From NCBI GenBank assembly GCA_050694175.1, contig JBOGXA010000004.1, forward strand, positions 1-64,000: a DNA stretch of 64,000 nucleotides. The letters run 5' to 3'. Position 1 is the stretch's first letter. Each line of letters opens with the position of its first letter. This DNA is from JBOGXA01 sp050694175. Lineage in GTDB: Bacteria; Actinomycetota; CADDZG01; WHSQ01. Positions 8,158-16,788 of the stretch are shown in pieces. The translations under genes and the position numbers were made by a program. The notes below the pieces were generated by a model. It searched no databases. It was given only the letters and a program-made list of their open reading frames with translations, and was not told the DNA's origin.

Positions 8158-9783
8158 TTACCGCGCCCGGCGGGCCGCTGTCGCCCACCGGTGAGGAGCC
8201 AGCGGCAGCCGCGGACGTGCCGACAGCGACACCTCGAACGGGCCCTCACGCGCCGCGCCGTATGAGGTCGACCCGGTGGTGACCTCGAGTTCGATCCGGT
8301 GGCCCGGCTTGACGATCCATGAGACACCGTGCAGTGCGAGCCTCCTGCGGAAGGCCCCGCCCTCGAGCTTGACTGGCATGACCTGATCGTCGATGGTCGT
8401 CCTCTTTCCCCGCCGGTTCACGTCGATCAGTTCGAAGAAGAGCTGGGCGCTCACCCCGGTGACCCGGCCCCTGATCCAGACCCTGGGGACGCCCAGCATC
8501 GGCCTCCGTGTGGGGAACCGGCCCAGGATTCTGGTGCGCGCGGCGCTGACGCCGAGCTCGTCGTCGGGTGCGGGATTGCCGTCCGCGGGCCCGTCGCCGC
8601 CGCCCGGGCCCGGTCCGGCCAGATCGGCCGCAACGCGGCGTCCGCGCACGAACTTGGTGCCAGGCAGCGGATAGCGGGGGGCCCGGTAGTAGTAGCCGTC
8701 CTGTGCCTGCCACTCGACTCCGGCACCCGTCGGCGCTCGGTCACCCACCACGTGGCGATCGAGCCACGCGAGCGCGCGCTCCTCCCACAGCAGCGGCGCG
8801 CCGTCGCCCGACCCTGGACGGCCGCTTTCGCCTCCGGGATAGGGACAGCCCGACAACGTGTGCCCGCCGCAATAGGTCATCAGCTTGACCGGGGTCTCCG
8901 CCGCCACCAGCTTGCGGTAGTTGGCGAAGCCGTCCTCGAGCGGGAACAGGGTGTCGATGGAGCCCTGGATTATGAGGGTTGGAGCTTCGATTCGATGCGA
9001 TCGAACGGTCGTCGACTTGTGGGCGAACCATGCGCGGATGTCTTCGCTAATCGTGCCGGTGCTCGATATCTGCGCGTGCGCAATGTGGATCTCCGGCGCG
9101 TAGTTGCCGGGCTGGGGGCCCGCCGGCGAATCGGCACCCTCGAGGGTAGCCGTTACAGCTCCCCCGGCATACAGGAGCTCATCCCACGACTGCTTGACGA
9201 CGCCGTTGGGCAGGAGATCTCGCGGCAGGTTCCCCCACGAGATGATCGGGACGATCGCATCGACGCGCTTGTCGATCGCGGCGGTGTTGAACTGCACGCC
9301 GGCGGCGTTGGAGCCCCCGATCCATCCGACGCGGGGGTCGCCGGGCCCGTCGGTGAGGATCTCGGGCCTAGCGGCGAGATAGTCAATGAGCGCGGACGCG
9401 TCCTTGACCTCGAAATCCGGCGACCCGACATTGGCCTCCCCGCCGGAGTCTCCGAACCCCCTCGAGTCCCAGGTCAGCACCGCGTACCCCGAGCTCACCA
9501 GGCGGCCGATCGCTCCGCCGGGCTCCCGCGACCGGCTGCCGCCCCACCCGTGCGTCATGAGCACGGCCGGAACCGGACTCTCGGGGGACGCCTCGGCCGG
9601 AAGCATCAAGGTCGCGACTATCGGCTCGCCGTCGAAGGAATCGATGACGATCGGGTCTTCAACGATGGGCGCGCCGGCCGGCGCGCTCTGCGCCCCGGGT
9701 GCGACCCCCATCAGCATTGCAAGCACCGCGAGCGCAGAAACAATGCCGGCGTGGCCCCCCCGGGTTGCGCGAAGAACCCCCAT
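8158..9783 (-). CDS. Exported alpha/beta hydrolase of the CocE/X-Pro dipeptidyl-peptidase (S15) type
   Basis: 541 aa. The signal peptide (GIVSALAVLAMLMGVAPGAQSAPA) is followed by an alpha/beta-hydrolase core: oxyanion-loop THGWGGS, WDSRGFGDSGG, nucleophile GGSNAAG, acid IQGSIDTLFP and a His in YCGGHT. A C-terminal beta domain like that of S15 and cocaine-esterase proteins follows. Probably a secreted peptidase or esterase. ATG at 9783 is used; GTG at 9789 is two codons upstream, and neither has a clear ribosome site. The L,D-transpeptidase follows on the same strand after the repeat-containing gap. Confidence 0.82.
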   Translation of the reverse strand: MGVLRATRGGHAGIVSALAVLAMLMGVAPGAQSAPAGAPIVEDPIVIDSFDGEPIVATLMLPAEASPESPVPAVLMTHGWGGSRSREPGGAIGRLVSSGYAVLTWDSRGFGDSGGEANVGSPDFEVKDASALIDYLAARPEILTDGPGDPRVGWIGGSNAAGVQFNTAAIDKRVDAIVPIISWGNLPRDLLPNGVVKQSWDELLYAGGAVTATLEGADSPAGPQPGNYAPEIHIAHAQISSTGTISEDIRAWFAHKSTTVRSHRIEAPTLIIQGSIDTLFPLEDGFANYRKLVAAETPVKLMTYCGGHTLSGCPYPGGESGRPGSGDGAPLLWEERALAWLDRHVVGDRAPTGAGVEWQAQDGYYYRAPRYPLPGTKFVRGRRVAADLAGPGPGGGDGPADGNPAPDDELGVSAARTRILGRFPTRRPMLGVPRVWIRGRVTGVSAQLFFELIDVNRRGKRTTIDDQVMPVKLEGGAFRRRLALHGVSWIVKPGHRIELEVTTGSTSYGAAREGPFEVSLSARPRLPLAPHRWATAARRAR

Positions 9784-9830
9784 ACCCACGACTTCGACCG
9801 GGGGGTCCCGATGTCCTGCCGTGGGCCTAC

Positions 9831-11261
9831 CTACAACGGTACGTTAGAGAGCACCAGGATCCGGGGCTCGGTCATCTCCTCCATCGCATAACGCAGCCCC
9901 TCGCGCCCGGCGCCGGAGTCCTTACTGCCCCCGTACGGCATCTGATCGGCCCGGAACGCCGACACATCGTTGGCGATCACCCCTCCGACCTCGATGTCGC
10001 GGTGAGCGATCATCAACCGGTCGATGTCCTTCGTGAACACGCCGGCCTGCAGGCCGTAGCGTGTTTCGTTGACCTCCTTGATCGCCTTGTCGAAATCCGA
10101 GTAGGTGGAAATGGTGATCACCGGTCCGAAGATCTCCTCGCAACGCACCTTCATCTCGGGCACCGTTCGCGCCAGCACCGTCGGCGAATAGAAGGGGTCC
10201 TCTCTCTTGCCGCCGATGAGGATCTCGGCGCCGGATTGCACGGCCTCATCCACCCACGCGGCGACGCGTTCGAGCGCGTCGTGATCGATGAGCGGACCCA
10301 CGTCGGTCTCCGGATCCATGGGATCGCCCGTTCTCAGTACCGACACCTCGGTAACGAGCATCTCCTGGAAGCGGTCGGCGACGTCATCGTGAACGAGGAC
10401 TCGCTGGACCGAGATGCAGCTTTGGCCGGCCTGGTAATAGCCGCCGAAGGCTATGCGTTGCGCGGCCGTTTCGAGATCGGCGTCGGAGTGGACGATCACG
10501 CCGGCGTTTCCTCCGAGCTCCAGGGTGACCGCCTTCCTGGGGTTTCCGGCTTTGAGCTCCCAGCCCACTTCCGACGAGCCGGTGAAGGAGATCTTCGCGA
10601 ACCGTCCGTCGGTGGCCAGCTCGCCGGCCTCACTCCCCCCAATGGGAAGCACCGAGCACATTGCCGGGGGGAGATCGGTCTCCACGAACAACTCGCCGAG
10701 GAGCAACGCTCCTAACGGCGTCTTCGTCGCGGGTTTGACCACGACGGGCGCGCCTACGGCAAGCGCCGGCGCCATCTTGTGGGCCACGAGATTGACGGGG
10801 AAGTTGAATGGAGCGATCGCAAGGACGGGGCCCAGCGGAAAGCGCCGCACGAGACCGAGCCGCGATCCAAGAGCCGCCTCGGTGTCGAGGCGCAGCAGTT
10901 CTCCGCCAAATCTCCGGCACTCCTCTGCAGCCCACCGGAAGGTCGAAGCCGCGCGCGCCGCCTCCACCTTGGCCCACTTGAGCGGCTTCCCGCCCTCGCG
11001 AGCGATCAGCTCGCTCACTTCTCCGGCGCGCTCGGCAAGGCGCGTCGATATGTGGCTCAAGGCCTCGGCCCGTATGTGAACGGGGAGCTTGCGCGTTTCC
11101 TCGAAGACTTCGGAGGCGCCCGCGACCGCGGCCTCGACGTCCGCATCGGTCGGTTTTGCCACTCGCGCTATCACCTCGCCGTCGTACGGAGAGGTGACGT
11201 CGAACGTCGCGTCCGCAGTCTTGAATGTGCCCCCTACGAGATAGCCCTTGCTCTCACCCAT
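9831..11261 (-). CDS. NAD(P)-dependent aldehyde dehydrogenase
   Basis: 476 aa, full-length ALDH superfamily. It has a PFNFPVNLVAHK cofactor-site segment, TGSSEVG, VTLELGGN with the general-base Glu and YQAGQSCISVQR with the catalytic Cys. It resembles the non-phosphorylating GAPDH/lactaldehyde-type branch more than betaine or succinate-semialdehyde enzymes, but the substrate is open. ATG at 11261 begins the family-conserved part (GESKGYLVGGTF); the open frame upstream is low quality. Divergent from the LigD-like polymerase. Confidence 0.87.
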   Translation of the reverse strand: MGESKGYLVGGTFKTADATFDVTSPYDGEVIARVAKPTDADVEAAVAGASEVFEETRKLPVHIRAEALSHISTRLAERAGEVSELIAREGGKPLKWAKVEAARAASTFRWAAEECRRFGGELLRLDTEAALGSRLGLVRRFPLGPVLAIAPFNFPVNLVAHKMAPALAVGAPVVVKPATKTPLGALLLGELFVETDLPPAMCSVLPIGGSEAGELATDGRFAKISFTGSSEVGWELKAGNPRKAVTLELGGNAGVIVHSDADLETAAQRIAFGGYYQAGQSCISVQRVLVHDDVADRFQEMLVTEVSVLRTGDPMDPETDVGPLIDHDALERVAAWVDEAVQSGAEILIGGKREDPFYSPTVLARTVPEMKVRCEEIFGPVITISTYSDFDKAIKEVNETRYGLQAGVFTKDIDRLMIAHRDIEVGGVIANDVSAFRADQMPYGGSKDSGAGREGLRYAMEEMTEPRILVLSNVPL

Positions 11262-11370
11262 TCGAACCACCCATCGTGCGATCGGAATCTGGTCTCCTCG
11301 ATAACATGCCCGTTCTTCCCCTCTTTGACAACTCCCGCGTGTTCCGACAAGCGAGGTCATACTTGGGCGG

Positions 11371-12381
11371 GTGGCCACGCCCTTCGAGATCATCGACGTG
11401 GACGGATACGAAATCCGCATCACCAATCCGGACAAGGTCTTCTGGCCTCAGAGCGGGACGACCAAGCTAGATCTCGCCAATTACTACATCGCAGTGGGCC
11501 CCGGCCCGCTGCGCGGCTGCCGCGACCGGCCAACCCAGCTCTACCGGTGGCCGAACGGAGTGGACGCCCCCGACGACGCTTTCTACCAGAAGCGGATCCC
11601 GCAGCACCGGCCCGATTGGATCCGCACGACAACCATCCGGTTTCCGAGCGGCCGATCTGCAGTGATGCTAGCGCCCGCCGACGTCGCCCACATCGTGTGG
11701 GCGGCCAACCTCGGATGCTTGGACATCAATCCGTGGCCGGTCCGAGCGGCCGACGTCGATCACCCCGACGAGCTGAGGCTCGACCTCGATCCCACCTCCG
11801 GAATCCCATTCCAAGATGTGAAGCAGGTCGCGTATGTGGTGCGCGACGTGATCGTCGAGCACGACCTGGTGGGGTGGCCCAAAACATCCGGCAAGCGGGG
11901 GATGCACGTGCTCGTCCGGATCGAATCTCGGTGGAGCTTCACTCAGGTACGCCGCGCTGCGCTTGCGCTGGCGCGCGAGGTGGAGCGTCGGACCAAGGGC
12001 ATCGCAACGACGTCGTGGTGGAAAGAGGAGAGGCACGGCGTCTTCGTCGACTACAACCAAAACGCTCGCGACCGCACCGTCGCGTCGGCCTATTCGGTGC
12101 GGCCCGTTTCGGACGCGCGCGTGTCGTGCCCGCTGACGTGGGACGAGGTGGGCGCCGTCGACCCGGCCGAGTTTCGCATCGACACTGTGCCGGAGCGCTA
12201 CGCGGCGATAGGCGACCCTCACGAAGCCATCGACGACGCGCCCGGATCACTCGATGCGCTTCTGGATCTCGCGCATCGCGACGAAACCGAGGGGCTGGGC
12301 GATGCGCCGTGGCCCCCGCACTTCCCTAAGGCGGACGCCGAGCCTCCGCGCGTTCAACCGTCGCGCCGCCGGGCGCCGTAG
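11371..12381 (+). CDS. LigD-type DNA polymerase/primase domain protein (NHEJ)
   Basis: 336 aa, a stand-alone archaeo-eukaryotic primase fold as in the polymerase domain of LigD. Recognisable blocks are ITNPDKVFWP, QLYRWPNGVD, HIVWAANLGCLDINPWP, LRLDLDP (metal-binding Asp pair) and TSGKRGMHVLVR. In bacterial NHEJ this domain adds (ribo)nucleotides at broken ends bound by Ku. The GTG start has a CATACT box 7 nt upstream and may be leaderless. The ATP-dependent ligase follows 71 bp downstream, so the LigD functions are split into two genes. No Ku gene lies in the window. Confidence 0.9.
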   Translation: MATPFEIIDVDGYEIRITNPDKVFWPQSGTTKLDLANYYIAVGPGPLRGCRDRPTQLYRWPNGVDAPDDAFYQKRIPQHRPDWIRTTTIRFPSGRSAVMLAPADVAHIVWAANLGCLDINPWPVRAADVDHPDELRLDLDPTSGIPFQDVKQVAYVVRDVIVEHDLVGWPKTSGKRGMHVLVRIESRWSFTQVRRAALALAREVERRTKGIATTSWWKEERHGVFVDYNQNARDRTVASAYSVRPVSDARVSCPLTWDEVGAVDPAEFRIDTVPERYAAIGDPHEAIDDAPGSLDALLDLAHRDETEGLGDAPWPPHFPKADAEPPRVQPSRRRAP

Positions 12382-12452
12382 ATGGCGGCGAGCCTGTCGC
12401 ACTGAATCACAATCCTTAGGACCCCGGCGACAAGTTCGTCTTCCGGGTGACA

Positions 12453-13553
12453 ATGGGCGGCATGCGACTCGCGGTCATGCCACCAGTGCGACCGATGCTG
12501 GCGAAACCCGTCACGCAGATCCCCGGCGGCGCCATGAGCTTCGAACCGAAATGGGACGGCTTTAGATCAATAATCTTCAGGGATTCCGACGAGGTCGAGA
12601 TCGGCAGCCGTAACGAGAAGCCGATGACACGCTACTTTCCGGAGCTGGTCGAGGCGGCACGCGCAAACCTCCCGGAGCGCTGCGTGATCGACGGGGAGAT
12701 AATCGTCATCGGCTCCTCCGGAGACCGGTTGGACTTCGAGTCACTGCAACAACGCATCCACCCTGCCGCCAGCCGGGTGAAGATGCTCTCCGAACAGACC
12801 CCTGCCCGTTTCGTGGCGTTCGACCTTCTTGCACTCGGCGACACCGACTACACGGGACGGCCCTTCGCAGAACGGCGAGCCGCGCTGGTGGACGCGCTGT
12901 CGTCCGCCGCGCCCCCCTTCCATGTCACCGCGGCCACAACAGACCGGGCGATAGGCGAGGAGTGGTTCCGGCAGTTCGAGGGCGCGGGGCTCGATGGCCT
13001 CATCGCCAAGCCGCTCGACGGTATCTACCTGCCGGACAAGCGGACCATGTTCAAGGTGAAGCACGAACGCACCGCCGACTGCGTGGTCGCCGGCTACCGG
13101 GTGCACAAGAGCGGCCGGCACCGGATTGGATCACTGCTCCTTGGTCTCTACGACGACGACGGCATACTGGCCAACGTCGGCGTCATCGGTGCGTTCCCGA
13201 TGGGGCGTCGCGAGGAGCTGTTCGAGGAGATGCAGCCCCTGGTCACCACGTTCGACGGTCACCCGTGGGCTTGGGCCAAGCAGCAGGAGGGCACCCGGAC
13301 GCCGCGCAACGCCGAAGGAAGCCGGTGGGCATCGGGCAAGGACCTCTCCTTCACCCCATTACGCCCCGAGCGCGTCGTCGAGGTCCGCTACGACCACATG
13401 GAAGGCGCCCGGTTCCGTCACACCGCCCAGTTCGTCCGCTGGCGCCCCGACCGCGACCCCTGGTCCTGCACCTACGATCAGCTGGAGGAAGCCGTGAAGT
13501 TCGACCTCGCCGACGTCCTCGGCGTAGAGGAGGGGGTTCGGGGGAACCAGTGA
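12453..13553 (+). CDS. ATP-dependent DNA ligase (LigC/LigD ligase-domain type)
   Basis: 366 aa. It carries the nucleotidyltransferase motif EPKWDGFR with the Lys that is adenylated, then VIDGEIIV, FDLLALG, DGLIAKP and MFKVKHERTADCVV, and a C-terminal OB fold. Length and motifs fit the LigC or LigD ligase domain, which seals breaks in NHEJ or excision repair. Starts at 12447 (GTG), 12453 or 12462 are possible; GGGTGA lies just before 12453. The last residues and the stop codon are encoded by the first copy of the dispersed repeat at 13530, so the natural C-terminus has probably been altered. Confidence 0.9.
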   Translation: MGGMRLAVMPPVRPMLAKPVTQIPGGAMSFEPKWDGFRSIIFRDSDEVEIGSRNEKPMTRYFPELVEAARANLPERCVIDGEIIVIGSSGDRLDFESLQQRIHPAASRVKMLSEQTPARFVAFDLLALGDTDYTGRPFAERRAALVDALSSAAPPFHVTAATTDRAIGEEWFRQFEGAGLDGLIAKPLDGIYLPDKRTMFKVKHERTADCVVAGYRVHKSGRHRIGSLLLGLYDDDGILANVGVIGAFPMGRREELFEEMQPLVTTFDGHPWAWAKQQEGTRTPRNAEGSRWASGKDLSFTPLRPERVVEVRYDHMEGARFRHTAQFVRWRPDRDPWSCTYDQLEEAVKFDLADVLGVEEGVRGNQ

Positions 13554-13671
13554 GGCGGGCACCGCCGCCGGGGTTCCCCCGACGGAGAGCGGGGAGCCCG
13601 AAGGGCAACCCGATCGTAGATTGAAGAAGGAGGGGGTTCGGGGAACCAGTGAGGCGGGCACCGCCGCCAGC
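13530..13671 (+). repeat. Second locus of the dispersed structured repeat (one full copy, one truncated)
   Basis: 13530-13600 matches the 72-bp unit at 7.9 kb. After a spacer with two substitutions and small length changes, 13630-13671 matches the first 42 bp of the unit with one G missing in the G-run. The orientation is opposite to the 7.9-kb array. The copy overlaps the ligase stop codon and ends 25 bp before the 3' end of the convergent PucR gene. Confidence 0.9.
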
Positions 13672-13695
13672 GTTTACTCGGCGGAAAGCCTCTCT

Positions 13696-15264
13696 TTACT
13701 GACCCAGGAGATCGGACGCTTTGAGGGCCAGCCAGATCTCGAGCCGGTCCTCGGCGGAGGAGAGGTCGCGGCCGGTGAGCTCCTCCGCCTGCCGTACTCG
13801 ATACCGAAGCGTGTGACGGTGGATTCCGAGGGCTTCCGCGCCCGGCTCCCACCGCCCCCCTGCCTCGATGAAAGCACGCACCGACGGCACCAGCTCCGAC
13901 GACTTGGCGCGGTCGCGATCGAGGAGTGGCCCGAGAACCGAGCGAACAAAGCCCTCGAGGACAGGGCGGGGCTGCGCGCCCAGCAGCAGGCCGTACGAGC
14001 CCAGGTCGCGCGGAGATGCAAGGCGCCGGTCGGCGGGAGCGGCACGCAGCGCGAGGACCGCGCTGAGATAGGAGTTGCGCACCGACGCGCTGGTCGTCGT
14101 CTCTCCCACCGCAGCGCGCAATGTTCCCTCCTCTACCAGCCCCACCGCCTTGCCCTCGGTAGCCTCGAGCGCGCCCTCGGCAATCGCTCGCGGCTCGTCC
14201 GCCTTCATCAGCGCCGTAACCCGGCCCCCGATAACGGCCGTCCGAACCACCTTGGCGCGTGTCCCCAGCGCCGCGTCGAGCAGCCACGCGAGGTCTTCGA
14301 GCATCTCGTCGCGCGCGTCCGGGGGCGCTTCCACCACCATGGCCGTCACCTGGTCTCCGGGCCCAAAGCCGACCAGTTCGAGCCGGCGTTCCAAATCCTT
14401 GCCTCCCAGCCGGCCGGAGAATGCTTCCTGCAGCACGTCACCGGCGACGCGCCGTTCGGTCTCGATGATGGCTCTCCGCGACGCCAGGAGCAGGCCCAGT
14501 ACCGTCATCGCGTGCCGAACTACAAATCGATCTCGTGGAGTTGGGCGCCCGCGTTTGCCAAAAACGAGAACACCCTCGTGACGCCTGCCGCTGAGAACGG
14601 CCATCGCTACCCGTGTCGCATCGGGGTCGACTCGCGAGTGCGTCCTGGGCCCGTGCGGTTCGATGAGTCCAGCGGGTAGCTGCGCCCACACCTCGAGTGC
14701 ATCGGGAGCAGAGTCCCGGTGTGAGCTCGCGACAACCTGGCCCCGGAGGTCGAACAGCAGCGCCCATCCGCCGGCGAGGGCGACGATCTCATCGAGCACG
14801 TCGGCCGGGCCTGCGCCGTCTACCACCAGCGATGCGAGCCGCTCGTGAATCTCGATCGACTGGCGGGCGTCCCGAAGCTGCTCTTGGGAGAGCCGCGACG
14901 AGACCGCCTCTGCGATCGCGATGAAAGGAACCGGATAGGGCACTTCGAGAATCGGGAATGCCTCTTGTTCGGCGGCCGCGATGACGGCGGCCGGTACCCC
15001 GTCGAAGCCGAAGCCCACGCCGAAACCCAGGCCGACCAGACCCGCGTCGACCAGCCGGCGGACGTAGGCGGCCTGCTCAGACGACGGCCCCGTGAGCGGC
15101 ATGCCCACCGTCAGCAACAACTCGCCGCCCGACAACCATGGCGTCGGATCCGCGAGCTCGGAGGTGTGAACCATCCGGATTGGACGATCCAGCCCGGTAG
15201 TCCCCGCCACGACGGACAACCCCAGGTCGGGCATGCCGACGAGATCCATGAGCGTCACAGCCAC
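13696..15264 (-). CDS. PucR-family transcriptional regulator
   Basis: 522 aa. The N-terminal PucR domain (LVGMPDLGLSVVAG...VHTSELADPTPWLSGGELLLTVG) is followed by a GGDEF-like helical region. The C-terminus is a PucR-type helix-turn-helix (GIHRHTLRYRVRQAEELTGRDL). Family members often control amino acid, purine or polyamine use. It is divergent, with a 135-bp gap, from a GABA-type aminotransferase, aldehyde dehydrogenase and polyamine transporter, so it is the probable local regulator of that module. The GTG start is preceded by GGAG and, 10 nt upstream, a TACACT -10 box. Confidence 0.88.
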   Translation of the reverse strand: MAVTLMDLVGMPDLGLSVVAGTTGLDRPIRMVHTSELADPTPWLSGGELLLTVGMPLTGPSSEQAAYVRRLVDAGLVGLGFGVGFGFDGVPAAVIAAAEQEAFPILEVPYPVPFIAIAEAVSSRLSQEQLRDARQSIEIHERLASLVVDGAGPADVLDEIVALAGGWALLFDLRGQVVASSHRDSAPDALEVWAQLPAGLIEPHGPRTHSRVDPDATRVAMAVLSGRRHEGVLVFGKRGRPTPRDRFVVRHAMTVLGLLLASRRAIIETERRVAGDVLQEAFSGRLGGKDLERRLELVGFGPGDQVTAMVVEAPPDARDEMLEDLAWLLDAALGTRAKVVRTAVIGGRVTALMKADEPRAIAEGALEATEGKAVGLVEEGTLRAAVGETTTSASVRNSYLSAVLALRAAPADRRLASPRDLGSYGLLLGAQPRPVLEGFVRSVLGPLLDRDRAKSSELVPSVRAFIEAGGRWEPGAEALGIHRHTLRYRVRQAEELTGRDLSSAEDRLEIWLALKASDLLGQ

Positions 15265-15274
15265 GATTCTCCAG

Positions 15275-15280
15275 AGTGTA
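15275..15280 (-). promoter_or_regulatory. -10 box (TACACT) of the PucR gene
   Basis: TACACT on the minus strand ends 10 nt before the GTG at 15264, with GGAG in between. It gives either a very short leader or leaderless transcription. No convincing -35 element. Confidence 0.45.
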
Positions 15281-15399
15281 CAAATTCGACAGAAGGAGTT
15301 CGCCTGGATGCACGTTCTGGCGGTCGACCCACCTCACTAGCATCCAAAACCCGGGTCGTAGTCGCGGACGCTGGCGACCCGGCTTCCGCGCGAGGGGTG

Positions 15400-16785
15400 A
15401 TGAAGGTGGCTCGTGAGAGCGGCGATGGAGTTGTTCACGCCGAAGCCGGCGTTGATCTCCCTCCGGCGATCCCGGGTCCGATTTCGCGCGACCTCGCGGT
15501 GCGGCGAGAGGCCGCGGTTCCGCGCGCCGTTTTCAACACGGCGCCCATCTTCGTCTCCTCCGGAGAGGGCGCCCGGATCACCGACGTCGACGGCAACAGG
15601 TTCATCGATTTTGCGGGTGGGCTCGGCGTGCTCAACATCGGGCGCGGCAATCCGCGCGTCCTGGCCGCGATCCACGATCAGGCCGAGAAGTTCTTGCACG
15701 AGTGCTTTCACGTGGCGATGTACGAGGGATACGTGGAGCTAGCGGAGGCACTGAACCGCATCACACCCGGGGACCACGACAAGAAAACGATGCTGGCGAA
15801 CTCGGGAGCCGAGGCAGTCGAGAACGCCGTGAAGGTCGCACGCTACGCGACCGGCCGGGATGCCGTCGTGGGTTTCAGCAACGCCTTTCACGGTCGCACG
15901 CTGATGGCAATGACGCTGACCGCCAAGGACATGCCGTACCGGCACGGATTCGGGCCGTTCGCGCCCGAGGTTCATCGGGTTCCCTTCGCGTACTGCTATC
16001 GATGCCCGTTCAACCTCAGCTATCCCTCGTGCGGCGTCGCCTGTGCGGAGCACACAGCCGATGTCATCGACTCCCAGATCGGGGCCGACAACGTCGCCTG
16101 CCTGGTGATCGAACCCGTGCAGGGCGAGGGCGGCTTCGTGGTCGCGCCCGATGATTACCTGCCCGCCCTACGCGCCATCTGCTCCGAGCGCGACATCCTG
16201 CTCGTGGACGACGAGGTGCAATCGGGCATGGGCCGCACGGGCAAGCTGTTCGCGGCCGAACACTATGGGATCGTCCCCGACATCGTGACGACCGCCAAGT
16301 CGCTCGGGGCGGGACTTCCCATCTCGGGAATAACCGGTCGGACCAACGTTATGGAATCACCGCACGTCGGCGGTCTCGGCGGGACTTACGGCGGCAACCC
16401 GGTGGCGTGTGCGGCCGCGCTCGCCGTAATCGCCGAACTCACGGAGACGGATCTGTTGCAGCGGGCCGAACGTCAGGGACAGTTCCTTCGCGAGCGACTC
16501 GATCCGCTCGCCGACCGGCTGAAGATCGTCGGGGAGGTACGCGGGCTCGGCCCGATGGTGGGGGTCGAACTGGTCGTTGATCCGGAATCCAAGGAGCCGA
16601 ACAAGGTCGCGGCCGCGGCCGTGGTGAAACGCTGTCTCGAGAACGGGGTGCTCATTCTCAAGGCGGGTACCTACGACAACGTCGTGAGGCTGCTGGCTCC
16701 GCTGGTTATCCCTGAAGAGGAACTCCACGAAGGCCTCGATGTGCTCGTAGATGCCCTGGCGTGGGCAGATGGCGGTATGAAATAG
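15400..16785 (+). CDS. gabT: Class III aminotransferase, 4-aminobutyrate aminotransferase type
   Basis: 461 aa PLP enzyme. Key blocks: NSGAEAVENAVKVAR, NAFHGRTLMAMTLT, EPVQGEGGF, LLVDDEVQSGMGRTG and TTAKSLGAGLPISG with the PLP-binding Lys. These fit GABA transaminase, which makes succinate semialdehyde from GABA; putrescine or another omega-amine is also possible. ATG at 15400 (or GTG at 15397) follows GAGGGG. The next gene, an aldehyde dehydrogenase, begins 3 nt after its stop, so the pair would oxidise the amine to an acid. Probably controlled by the divergent PucR protein. Confidence 0.85.
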   Translation: MKVARESGDGVVHAEAGVDLPPAIPGPISRDLAVRREAAVPRAVFNTAPIFVSSGEGARITDVDGNRFIDFAGGLGVLNIGRGNPRVLAAIHDQAEKFLHECFHVAMYEGYVELAEALNRITPGDHDKKTMLANSGAEAVENAVKVARYATGRDAVVGFSNAFHGRTLMAMTLTAKDMPYRHGFGPFAPEVHRVPFAYCYRCPFNLSYPSCGVACAEHTADVIDSQIGADNVACLVIEPVQGEGGFVVAPDDYLPALRAICSERDILLVDDEVQSGMGRTGKLFAAEHYGIVPDIVTTAKSLGAGLPISGITGRTNVMESPHVGGLGGTYGGNPVACAAALAVIAELTETDLLQRAERQGQFLRERLDPLADRLKIVGEVRGLGPMVGVELVVDPESKEPNKVAAAAVVKRCLENGVLILKAGTYDNVVRLLAPLVIPEEELHEGLDVLVDALAWADGGMK

Positions 16786-16788
16786 CCA

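Noticed and set aside
7868..8188. N-terminal extension of the L,D-transpeptidase up to 8188
   Set aside because: It would put 107 residues encoded by hairpin repeats before a clear signal peptide, and the TTG at 7867 has a good ribosome site.
12447..13624. Second protein at 12962-13624 on the plus strand
   Set aside because: It is a +1 shadow of the ligase gene and ends in repeat sequence.
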